Shown in pieces: positions 1 through 5,331 of a stretch of 7,424 bases of DNA. How positions within the stretch are numbered: the stretch's first letter is position 1; each line of letters starts with the position of its first letter. The notes under the pieces are model-generated. The model had not been told where the DNA came from. It ran no database searches and saw nothing but the letters and a program-made list of their open reading frames with translations. A program made the translations under genes and the position numbers. Origin of the DNA: AWTP1-13 sp044868325 (GTDB lineage Bacteria > Pseudomonadota > Alphaproteobacteria > Rhizobiales > Hyphomicrobiaceae); contig JBIOWI010000041.1 of the NCBI GenBank assembly GCA_044868325.1, positions 1 to 7,424 of the forward strand, in the 5' to 3' direction.

Positions 1-496
1 GGTCGAGGAAGCGGCGGCGCTCGCCGGCGGAGCCGGTGAAGAGGCCGTCCATGGCCGGGATGAGCCAGAGCACATCGATCTCGCCGGAGAGGGCGCCGGA
101 GCCCGACCGAGTCTCGCCATCGATGCGCACGACGCGGCCGGAGCGTCCTGTGGCGTCGCGGTTGTCGAAGCCCGTGCCGAGTGTGACGGACCCGTGCGGG
201 GTGCGGAGCGTGCCGGCGACGGCCCACGCGGGGGACCCGAGGCGCGCCAGCTCGGCGTAGGGCGCGCGGCGCAGACCCTGGCCGGCGGAGAGCAGCGAGA
301 CGGCCTCCAGCAGGTTGGTCTTGCCGGCGCCATTGGGGCCCGTGAGGACGATGGGGCCGGAGCCGGCGTCGAGCGCCAGCTCGGCATAGTTGCGGAAGTT
401 GGTCAGTCTCAGTCGCTCCACCCACACGCAGGCCTCCGGCGCGTCGTGCGGTGTCGGGACCGCGAGGGGGGCGGCCGAAGCTGCGGGAGGCGGCAT
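1..496 (-). CDS. recF: RecF, DNA replication/repair ATPase (N-terminal part, cut by window edge)
   Basis: RecF is an SMC-like ATPase that binds gapped DNA with RecO and RecR and helps load RecA at stalled forks. The 165 visible residues contain the typical N-terminal run VERLRLTNFRNY at about residues 26-37, a Walker A GPNGAGKTN at about 51-59, then LLEAVSLLSAGQGLRR. The fragment ends in the family motif ERRRFLD at the window edge, so roughly the C-terminal half or more is missing. The gene follows dnaN by 33 bp when started at the ATG at 496, but that ATG has no clear Shine-Dalgarno. A GTG at 427 has GGAGG five bases upstream and would start VWVERLRL, close to the usual RecF N-terminus. The 23-residue Pro/Ala-rich stretch before it may therefore be untranslated. 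Family assignment is very secure; the start is not. Confidence 0.95.
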   Translation of the reverse strand, partial: MPPPAASAAPLAVPTPHDAPEACVWVERLRLTNFRNYAELALDAGSGPIVLTGPNGAGKTNLLEAVSLLSAGQGLRRAPYAELARLGSPAWAVAGTLRTPHGSVTLGTGFDNRDATGRSGRVVRIDGETRSGSGALSGEIDVLWLIPAMDGLFTGSAGERRRFLD

Positions 497-529
497 GAGG
501 GTTCGCGCAAAGGCCTCGGGATCGGGGTG

Positions 530-1666
530 TCAGACGCGCATGGGCATCAGGACGTAGAGCGCGCCTTCGTCGCCCTCGTCCCTCACCACCGTGGGCGAGC
601 CGGCGTCGGCCAGCAGGAACTGCAAGGTATCGCTCTCGATCTGGTTGGCGATGTCGAGCAGGTAGCGCGCGTTGAAGCCGATCTCGAGCGGCGCCGAGTC
701 GTAGTCGACGGGGATCTCCTCGGTGGCGCTGCCTCCCTCCGGGTTGTTGACCGAGAGCACCAGGGTGCCGCCGTCGATATTGAGCTTGACGGGGCGGCCG
801 CGGTCGCTGGCGATGGTGGAGACGCGGTCGACTGCGGCGATGAACTCCGCGTTGCGCACCTTGAGCGACCTGTCGTTACCCTTGGGAATGACGCGGGCGT
901 AGTCCGGGAAGGTGCCGTCGATCAGCTTGGTGATGAGGGTGACGCCGCCGATCTCCTTGTCGGTGCCGATCCTGAACCTGGCCTTGGAGGCGGAGATGTC
1001 CACGCCCACCATGGTCTCGCTGGATTCGATCAGACGGTGCAGCTCGTTCACCGTCTTGCGGGGCAGGATGACGCCGGGCATGCCGTCCGCGCCGGACGGC
1101 AGCGGCAGCTCGGCCTGGGCGAGGCGGTGGCCGTCGGTGGCGACGGCGCGCAGGGTTGCCTGCCCGTCCTGGTTGGCCGGGTGCAGGTAGATGCCGGTGA
1201 GGTAGTAGCGCGTCTCCTCGGTGGAGATGGCAAAGCGCGTCTTCTCGATCAGCCGCTTGAGGTCGCTGGCGCCGACCTCGAAGCTATGGCTGAACTCGCC
1301 CGGCGACAGGTCCGGGAAGTCCTCCGGTGCCAGCGTCTGGAGGGTGAAGCGGGACTGGCCGGAGGCGAGAACCAGCCGCTCCTTCTCGTTGTCGCGCCGC
1401 ATCTCGACCTGGGCGCCGTCGGGGAGCTTGCGCACGATGTCGTAGACGGTATGCGCGGCCACGGTGGCGGCGCCGGGCTGCGAGACGTCGGCCCGGGTCT
1501 CCTCTACCACCTCCCGCTCCAGGTCGGTCGCCCTCAGCTCCAGGCCGCCTTGGGAGGTCCTGAGCAGGACGTTGGAGAGGATGGGAATGGTGGTGCGCTT
1601 CTCGACCACGCTCGTCACATGGCCGAGACCTCTGAGCAGCTCACCACGATCGATCACCAGCTTCAT
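530..1666 (-). CDS. dnaN: DNA polymerase III subunit beta (sliding clamp)
   Basis: This is the ring-shaped processivity clamp that encircles DNA and tethers Pol III and many repair proteins. It has 378 residues, slightly longer than the E. coli protein (366), which is normal for alphaproteobacteria. It starts MKLVIDRGELLRGLGHV and has ATDLE (about 47-51), ATDGHRLA (about 176-183), IDGTFPDYARVIP (about 249-261) and the conserved C-terminus YVLMPMRV, which forms part of the partner-binding pocket. The ATG at 1666 is preceded by GAGG four bases upstream. The gene lies between dnaA (221 bp upstream) and recF (33 bp downstream), the standard dnaA-dnaN-recF order. The gap to dnaA holds two hairpins, so some dnaN transcription may begin from its own promoter, but I could not identify one. 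No truncation or frameshift is seen. Confidence 0.98.
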   Translation of the reverse strand: MKLVIDRGELLRGLGHVTSVVEKRTTIPILSNVLLRTSQGGLELRATDLEREVVEETRADVSQPGAATVAAHTVYDIVRKLPDGAQVEMRRDNEKERLVLASGQSRFTLQTLAPEDFPDLSPGEFSHSFEVGASDLKRLIEKTRFAISTEETRYYLTGIYLHPANQDGQATLRAVATDGHRLAQAELPLPSGADGMPGVILPRKTVNELHRLIESSETMVGVDISASKARFRIGTDKEIGGVTLITKLIDGTFPDYARVIPKGNDRSLKVRNAEFIAAVDRVSTIASDRGRPVKLNIDGGTLVLSVNNPEGGSATEEIPVDYDSAPLEIGFNARYLLDIANQIESDTLQFLLADAGSPTVVRDEGDEGALYVLMPMRV

Positions 1667-1812
1667 GGCACCTCACCCCTGAAGGGCTTTGCCGTGTCGC
1701 TCTGCGGCCTTCTTGGGGCCGCTGGGGCGACTCGTTTGCAGTGCCGCGGAGCCTGGACCGGCGTCAGGTCTTTGGCAAGGGATGGTGTTGCAACTTGCGG
1801 GGAGAAACGCAA

Positions 1813-1837
1813 CGGGCGGCACCGTCAGCGCCGCCCG
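1813..1837 (-). terminator. Hairpin downstream of dnaA, possible terminator or attenuator
   Basis: Perfect 8-bp arms CGGGCGGC (1813-1820) and GCCGCCCG (1830-1837) enclose a 9-base loop. In the dnaA direction the stem is followed by TTGCGTTTCTCC, which is T-rich but not a clean U-tract. It lies about 50 bp past the dnaA stop and could partly separate dnaA from dnaN transcription. Weak tail, so moderate confidence only. Confidence 0.4.
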
Positions 1838-1857
1838 CGTCACAGATAGGAGTCAAT

Positions 1858-1882
1858 GGGGTCAGACCCGCAGGGTGACCCC
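1858..1882. repeat. Palindromic element just after dnaA (REP-like)
   Basis: GGGGTCA (1858-1864) and TGACCCC (1876-1882) are perfect 7-bp arms. CCC-GCA-GGG inside them can extend the stem across a 2-base bulge. The left half also forms the compact palindrome GGGTC-A-GACCC (1859-1869). It begins six bases beyond the dnaA stop codon and has no T-tract on either side, so it looks more like a repetitive extragenic palindrome or RNA-stabilising hairpin than a classical terminator. Confidence 0.45.
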
Positions 1883-1887
1883 TCTCG

Positions 1888-3468
1888 CTAGCGGTTCAGC
1901 TGGCGCTTGAGCTCCTCGATCTCCTCCTTGAGGTGCGGATTGTCGCCCATCTCCTTGTCGATCTTGCGGATGGCGTGCAGCACCGTGGTGTGGTCGCGGT
2001 TGCCGAAGCGGCGGCCGATCTCCGGCAGCGAGCGCGAGGTGAGCTGCTTGGCGAGATACATGCCGATCTGGCGCGGGCGCACCACCGAGCGGTGCCGGCG
2101 GTCCGAGAGGATGTCGGCCTTGGAGACGGCGAAGTGCCGCGACACGATGCGCAGGATGTCCTCGACCTTGATGCGCCTGGGCTCGATGCCCATCACGAGG
2201 TCGCGGATGATCCCCTCGACGGCCTCGATCGTGATGGGCGCCCGCGTCAGCTGCCACGTGAGATAGAGGCGGTTGACGGCGCCCTCCAGCTCGCGCCCGC
2301 TTTCCGTCAGGCGCTCGGCCAGCAGCTTGAGGATGGCGGCCGAGATCTCGAAGCCCGGGTCGGTGACGCGCTTCTCCTGCACCCGCCGCTCCAGGATCTT
2401 GAGGCGGAGCTCCTCGTCGAGCTCCCCGATCTCCACGATCAGGCCGCGCTGCATGCGCGAGCGCATGCGGTCGTTGAGGCGCTCGAGCTGGGCCGGCGGC
2501 CGGGCCGAGGCGACGACGACCTGCTTGCCGCCGTCGAGGAGCGCGTTGACGATGTGCTCGAACTCCTGCTCGGTCTTCTCGCCCTGCATGAACTCCAGGT
2601 CGTCGATGAGCAGAATGTCGATGGCCCGGAATTTCTCCTTGAAGGCCATGGCGTCCTGGCTGCGCACCGCCTCGACGAACTGGTAGCGGAACCGCTCGGC
2701 CGTGAGATAGAGCACCTGCGCCTTCGGCAGGCGCCGTTTCACATCCCAGGCGATGGCGTGGAGCAGGTGCGTCTTGCCGAGGCCGACCTGCGAATGCAGG
2801 AACAGCGGGTTGAACTGGCGCGGCTCGTCGAGCACGCCCGCCGCCATCTGCTGGGCCACGGTCAGCGCCATGCGGTTGGAGTTGCCTTCCACGAAGCTGG
2901 CGAAGGTGTACTTCGGGTCGAGCGGCGAGCCAGCGAAGCCGTTGACGCCCGTCGGCACGAGGGGCATGGCCGGCACCGGCGGCCGGCGCGGGCCCGAGCC
3001 CGTCGGGTCCGACTGCGGCACGGGCCTGCCGTGGCCGGGCGCGGCCGTGGCCGCACGCCCGCCGGCGTTGCCGTACTCCCGCACCACGATGTCCAGCCGC
3101 TCGGCGCCGGCGAACTCGGTCTTGCAGCACTCCAGGAGCGAGTCGGCGTAGTGTGCCTGGATCCAGGTCTGCAGGAACTTCGTCGGGAGCGAGGTGCGCA
3201 CCGTGCGCCCGTCGAAGCTCTCGAACTCCATGAGGTGAAACCAGGAGCCGTAGACCTCCTCGCCGAAGCGGGCACGCAATACCGCGCGTGCCTTGGCCCC
3301 TGCTACGAAGCCGCCTCCCAGGGAGAAGCCGCCTCCCGGGGAGCCGGTCGCCGGCGCCCCGCCTCCGGCGGCCGCCAACGGGCCGCGTGCACTCCCCGAC
3401 GTCTCCGACCTGCCCACCGCCCCGTCGACGTCATGAGGAACGCCAAGCGCATGCGTGCTGTCTGTCAT
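1888..3468 (-). CDS. dnaA: Chromosomal replication initiator protein DnaA
   Basis: DnaA is the AAA+ initiator that binds DnaA boxes at oriC and melts the origin. Of 526 residues, about 1-58 are a Gly/Ala-rich extension unusual for the family. Domain I follows (about 60-125, VLRARFGEEVYGSWFHLMEF), then a Gly/Pro linker (about 133-180). The AAA+ core has Walker A SQVGLGKTH (226-234), Walker B ILLIDDLEF (285-293), an arginine-finger region DRMRSRM (333-339) and sensor II RELEGAVNRL (392-401). Domain IV carries the DNA-binding signature IGRRFGNRDHTTVLHAI (484-500). Two oddities: the extension contains a duplicated hexapeptide (SPGGGF/SLGGGF), and the sensor I segment reads ASARPP where the family usually has SDRPP or SADRPP. 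The ATG at 3468 has only GGGG six bases upstream, and no other methionine occurs before domain I, although a GTG start inside the extension cannot be excluded. It is 141 bp downstream of the rhodanese gene and may share its transcript. Confidence 0.98.
   Translation of the reverse strand: MTDSTHALGVPHDVDGAVGRSETSGSARGPLAAAGGGAPATGSPGGGFSLGGGFVAGAKARAVLRARFGEEVYGSWFHLMEFESFDGRTVRTSLPTKFLQTWIQAHYADSLLECCKTEFAGAERLDIVVREYGNAGGRAATAAPGHGRPVPQSDPTGSGPRRPPVPAMPLVPTGVNGFAGSPLDPKYTFASFVEGNSNRMALTVAQQMAAGVLDEPRQFNPLFLHSQVGLGKTHLLHAIAWDVKRRLPKAQVLYLTAERFRYQFVEAVRSQDAMAFKEKFRAIDILLIDDLEFMQGEKTEQEFEHIVNALLDGGKQVVVASARPPAQLERLNDRMRSRMQRGLIVEIGELDEELRLKILERRVQEKRVTDPGFEISAAILKLLAERLTESGRELEGAVNRLYLTWQLTRAPITIEAVEGIIRDLVMGIEPRRIKVEDILRIVSRHFAVSKADILSDRRHRSVVRPRQIGMYLAKQLTSRSLPEIGRRFGNRDHTTVLHAIRKIDKEMGDNPHLKEEIEELKRQLNR
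3307..3342. repeat. 18-bp tandem duplication inside dnaA
   Basis: Two adjacent 18-base units (3307-3324 and 3325-3342) differ at one base. They are in frame with dnaA and encode SLGGGF and SPGGGF (DnaA residues 49-54 and 43-48). The single difference is the Leu/Pro codon. This looks like a recent slippage or duplication event in the N-terminal extension before domain I. Confidence 0.85.
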
Positions 3469-3503
3469 TTCTAACCCCGCCGTTACTAAGCATTCGCCGC
3501 CTC

Positions 3504-3529
3504 CGACTGCTGCCTCCGCAGTCGTTTTT
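3504..3529 (+). terminator. Rho-independent-type terminator on the plus strand, upstream of dnaA
   Basis: CGACTGC (3504-3510) and GCAGTCG (3518-3524) form a perfect 7-bp stem with a 7-base loop, followed at once by TTTTT (3525-3529). The T-tract is on the plus strand only, so it would stop transcription running antisense to dnaA, not the rhodanese-dnaA transcript. On the minus strand the same hairpin would lie in the dnaA leader, 36 bases before the ATG. Confidence 0.5.
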
Positions 3530-3609
3530 GCGCCCGACGGCTGTGCCCGCCCGCTGGCCTCGTTCGGGGGGAGCAGCCACTGCGCGCTCTCAGAGAAGCG
3601 GGTGCCGGT

Positions 3610-4047
3610 TCAGCCCTGCACCCAGGGAAGGCCTTTGGCTTTCCAGCCGCCTAGCGTCCCCCTGTGGCGATTGGGATCGAGTGGCCCCTCGAATCCGTCC
3701 GCCACGTTACGGCAGCGGGAGTAGCCCGCCACCGACATCGCCCTCGCAGCACCGAGGCTTCGGCCGCCCGAGCGACAAAGGAAAAACAGCTCGTTGTCTT
3801 TGTTCGCGCCGATGGCTGAGAGCGCTTCGGCGAGCCGGTCGACGAACGCCGGGTTCGGCTGACCGCCAGGAAAGTCCTGCCACTCGACCAGAACCGGCCG
3901 CTTGCCGAGAGAGGACAGGTCGGGCAGGCCAACGAAGGCCCATTCGGCACCCGTCCTCACGTCGATCAAGACCGCGCCGGCGTCGCTCTTCAATCGCGCC
4001 CATGCCTCTTCCACAGACACAGGCTCGATCTGCACATCGCCACCCAC
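3610..4047 (-). CDS. Rhodanese-domain protein (putative sulfurtransferase)
   Basis: A single-domain rhodanese-like protein of 145 residues. Members move sulfane sulfur through a persulfide on the active-site cysteine. The domain opens with PVSVEEAWARLKSD (about 9-22), continues with VLIDVRTGAEWAFVGLPDL (about 26-44), and has a full active-site loop CRSGGRS (91-97) with catalytic Cys91. The C-terminus is GWKAKGLPWVQG. I chose the GTG at 4047 because TCACCTCC at 4055-4062 on the plus strand reads GGAGGTGA on the coding strand, an almost perfect Shine-Dalgarno seven bases upstream. A TTG at 4095 would add 16 residues but has no such support. It sits between rpsT and dnaA in the same orientation, where related genomes normally have only intergenic DNA. 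The natural acceptor is unknown. No terminator on its own strand separates it from dnaA. Confidence 0.9.
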   Translation of the reverse strand: MGGDVQIEPVSVEEAWARLKSDAGAVLIDVRTGAEWAFVGLPDLSSLGKRPVLVEWQDFPGGQPNPAFVDRLAEALSAIGANKDNELFFLCRSGGRSLGAARAMSVAGYSRCRNVADGFEGPLDPNRHRGTLGGWKAKGLPWVQG

Positions 4048-4109
4048 GCCGCTCTCACCTCCACGCCGCCTTGACACCAGTACTGCCGACAGCAATACGC
4101 CTCCGCGCC

Positions 4110-4141
4110 TGAGATAGCGAAGAACTCGCTCCGCTATCTCA
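4110..4141. repeat. Perfect 10-bp inverted repeat upstream of the rhodanese gene
   Basis: TGAGATAGCG (4110-4119) and CGCTATCTCA (4132-4141) are exact reverse complements with a 12-base loop. It lies 62 bp upstream of the rhodanese GTG. No T-tract follows on either strand, so it is not a typical terminator. It may be a protein-binding site, a leader hairpin or one copy of a dispersed intergenic palindrome. Confidence 0.6.
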
Positions 4142-4274
4142 AGTACTACCCACTACAGAGTGCATCTTGCCGCACAATTCGCAACGCGTCCGAGCTATGA
4201 ATACTGGCCTGCACTCGGAGACGATGCCAACGCATTACTCGCGGTCCTCAAAACTACGCGGTGCCGCGCAGGGT

Positions 4275-4303
4275 TTGTAGGCCAAGAAAGCCGCGCCGGT
4301 CAA
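4275..4303 (-). promoter_or_regulatory. Candidate sigma-70 promoter for rhodanese (and dnaA)
   Basis: Read on the minus strand, TTGACC (4298-4303) is followed after exactly 17 bases by CTACAA (4275-4280), close to the alphaproteobacterial housekeeping pattern. Transcription would start near 4268, giving a leader of about 220 bases that includes the 10-bp inverted repeat. A GAGTC site (4334-4338) lies just upstream. This is a motif match only. Confidence 0.4.
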
Positions 4304-4333
4304 CCCGAGCGGTCCCGGCTGTTGGCGTAGCGC

Positions 4334-4546
4334 GAGTCTGGTGGCGGGCCTAGAGGAATGCGCGAAACCTGGGGAAAAACCAGAGTCATCAACTGGATTC
4401 GTGGCCACCCGGCGCACCGTGCCAAAGTGACGACCCAGTGACCATCGAATGTCGTTCAGATGCAAGATTTCTCTTCGCGTGGCTGACTCGCAACCGGCCG
4501 CGCGTTGACATGAGACCTCAGCTGGAATGGAAAGCGTTCTGGATTC
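4334..4546. promoter_or_regulatory. Cluster of five GANTC (CcrM-type methylation) sites
   Basis: GAGTC at 4334-4338 and 4383-4387, GATTC at 4396-4400, GACTC at 4485-4489 and GATTC at 4542-4546: five sites in 213 bp. At equal base frequencies about one per 256 bp would be expected. CcrM methylates GANTC in alphaproteobacteria, and the methylation state affects dnaA transcription in Caulobacter. A role here is inference from position upstream of dnaA. Confidence 0.5.
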
Positions 4547-4704
4547 TCAACGATTTGCCTGATTGGCGCTGGCCCGCCGGGGCAGCAGGCATTGCGGCAT
4601 TTATGCAACCCGGCGGGTGGTCAAGAAACGGTAAAGAAAATGTTAACAGCCCTGTGCGCCAAGCCGGTGCGGGGCGCGGTGTCGGGCGCAGCCAAGGTCC
4701 AGCT

Positions 4705-4968
4705 TCACGCCATCGTTTTGAGGCGTGAGCTGAGCCGGGAGACCTTGCGCGAAGCCGCCCTCTTGTGCATCACCTTCTTCTGCGCCGAGCGCATGAGAAT
4801 GGGCTGCGCGGCGGCGAGCGCGGCCTTGGCGGCCTCCTTGTCGCCCGAGGCGATCGCCTCCTCGACCTTGCGCACGTAGGACTTCACCTCAGAGGATCGG
4901 GACTTGTTGATCGCCGTGCGGCGAATGGCTTGGCGCGCGGCCTTCGTGGCCGATTTGGTGTTGGCCAT
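4705..4968 (-). CDS. rpsT: 30S ribosomal protein S20
   Basis: S20 binds 16S rRNA early in assembly of the small subunit. The 87-residue product has the usual length and the family's highly basic composition. It begins MANTKSATKAARQAIRRT and contains NKSRSSEVKSYVRKVEEAIASG (about 21-42), a central AAKAALAAAQPILMRSAQKK (about 46-65) and the conserved HKRAASRKVSRLSSRLK (about 68-84). The ATG at 4968 has AGGAG about 12 bases upstream, slightly long spacing, and no better start exists. The gene has its own promoter candidate (5046-5074). It keeps the rpsT-to-dnaA order typical of Hyphomicrobiales, but the rhodanese gene now lies between them. A GACTC site (4979-4983) falls next to its ribosome-binding site. 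Confidence 0.97.
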   Translation of the reverse strand: MANTKSATKAARQAIRRTAINKSRSSEVKSYVRKVEEAIASGDKEAAKAALAAAQPILMRSAQKKVMHKRAASRKVSRLSSRLKTMA

Positions 4969-5045
4969 TTCTGAATGGGACTCCTGTTTGGCAGATTGGC
5001 GCCAGCGGGGGCGGTTGCGGTCCCGGAGCGGCGCGCTCGGCGCTC

Positions 5046-5074
5046 TCTTAAACCGGCGCCGGACAAATCGTCAA
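5046..5074 (-). promoter_or_regulatory. Candidate sigma-70 promoter of rpsT
   Basis: On the minus strand TTGACG (5069-5074) is separated by exactly 17 bases from TTAAGA (5046-5051). The predicted start near 5039 leaves a leader of about 70 bases with AGGAG close to the rpsT ATG. It is the best promoter match in the window and is correctly placed for a ribosomal protein gene. Confidence 0.55.
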
Positions 5075-5087
5075 CGACGTCGGTGAA

Positions 5088-5329
5088 ATGGTGAGTGGTG
5101 AGTTTCGGTCGGCGCGGGTGGCTGGGTGGGACAATCCACGCGGCGAGGTGAGCGTGCATGACGCGCCGTGCGCCAATGTCGCTGCCTCGAAGGGTGGCCC
5201 CCGCTCCGGTAAGACAGACAGGGTAATGGAAAGGGGGCAGCCGATACCCGCGGTTGGGCCTTGGCCTAGACATGGCCGCGGCACATACCGCGTCAAATCT
5301 CACCATCTCACCATCTCACCACTCACCAT
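5088..5329. repeat. 15-bp inverted repeat bounding a 242-bp intergenic segment
   Basis: ATGGTGAGTGGTGAG (5088-5102) and its exact reverse complement CTCACCACTCACCAT (5315-5329) bound a segment lying entirely between rpsT and the hydratase gene. The arms are made of the short motif GGTGAG. The interior shows no gene. It may be a small non-autonomous element, or two copies of a low-complexity intergenic repeat in opposite orientation. Confidence 0.5.
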
Positions 5330-5331
5330 CT
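5301..5331. repeat. CACCATCT short tandem repeat at the 3' end of the hydratase gene
   Basis: CACCATCT occurs at 5301-5308, 5309-5316 and 5324-5331, with an interrupted CACCACT unit between the second and third. The array runs up to the TGA stop of the hydratase gene, which overlaps the last unit by one base. Confidence 0.7.

Larger units (their letters stand above)
4048..4704. other. Gene-free regulatory stretch between rpsT and the rhodanese gene (657 bp)
   Basis: No convincing gene is present. The short open frames here (for example 4235-4465 minus and 4438-4728 plus) have no recognisable motif or good Shine-Dalgarno. The stretch holds a less GC-rich segment just after rpsT containing GTTAAC (about 4642-4647), five GANTC sites (4334, 4383, 4396, 4485 and 4542), a candidate minus-strand promoter (4275-4303) and a perfect 10-bp inverted repeat (4110-4141). 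I found no cluster of DnaA boxes. It is probably the leader and control region for the rhodanese-dnaA transcript. Confidence 0.6.
4969..5330. other. Intergenic region between enoyl-CoA hydratase and rpsT (362 bp)
   Basis: No gene is supported. The region contains the rpsT promoter (5046-5074), a 15-bp inverted repeat at 5088-5102 and 5315-5329, and a CACCATCT tandem repeat abutting the hydratase stop codon. Open frames crossing it show no recognisable domain and mostly read through these repeats or into the antisense of neighbouring genes. Confidence 0.6.

Noticed and set aside
194..1849. Long plus-strand open frame (551 codons) opposite recF and dnaN
   Set aside because: It is antisense to two certain genes, Gly/Val/Arg/Ala-rich with no domain, and is expected from GC-rich codon bias.
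1933..3474. Long plus-strand open frame (513 codons) opposite dnaA
   Set aside because: It mirrors dnaA codons (poly Leu/Asp/Glu/Val/Ala), has no domain or ribosome-binding site, and is a typical antisense shadow.
4235..4465. 76-codon minus-strand open frame in the rpsT-rhodanese gap
   Set aside because: No ribosome-binding site, no family resemblance, and it overlaps the candidate promoter and GANTC sites.
3469..4704. Chromosomal origin (oriC) next to dnaA
   Set aside because: Only isolated imperfect DnaA-box-like words occur (for example TCTTCCACA near 4006 and TGATGCACA on the minus strand inside rpsT). There is no cluster and no AT-rich unwinding stretch. In many alphaproteobacteria oriC is not beside dnaA.
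4438..4728. 96-codon plus-strand open frame overlapping the rpsT end
   Set aside because: It overlaps rpsT antisense, has no recognisable domain, and no Shine-Dalgarno precedes its start.
5275..5291. Small CGCGG/CCGCG inverted repeat after the hydratase gene as a terminator
   Set aside because: Only 5-bp arms and no T-tract, which is within chance expectation for GC-rich DNA.
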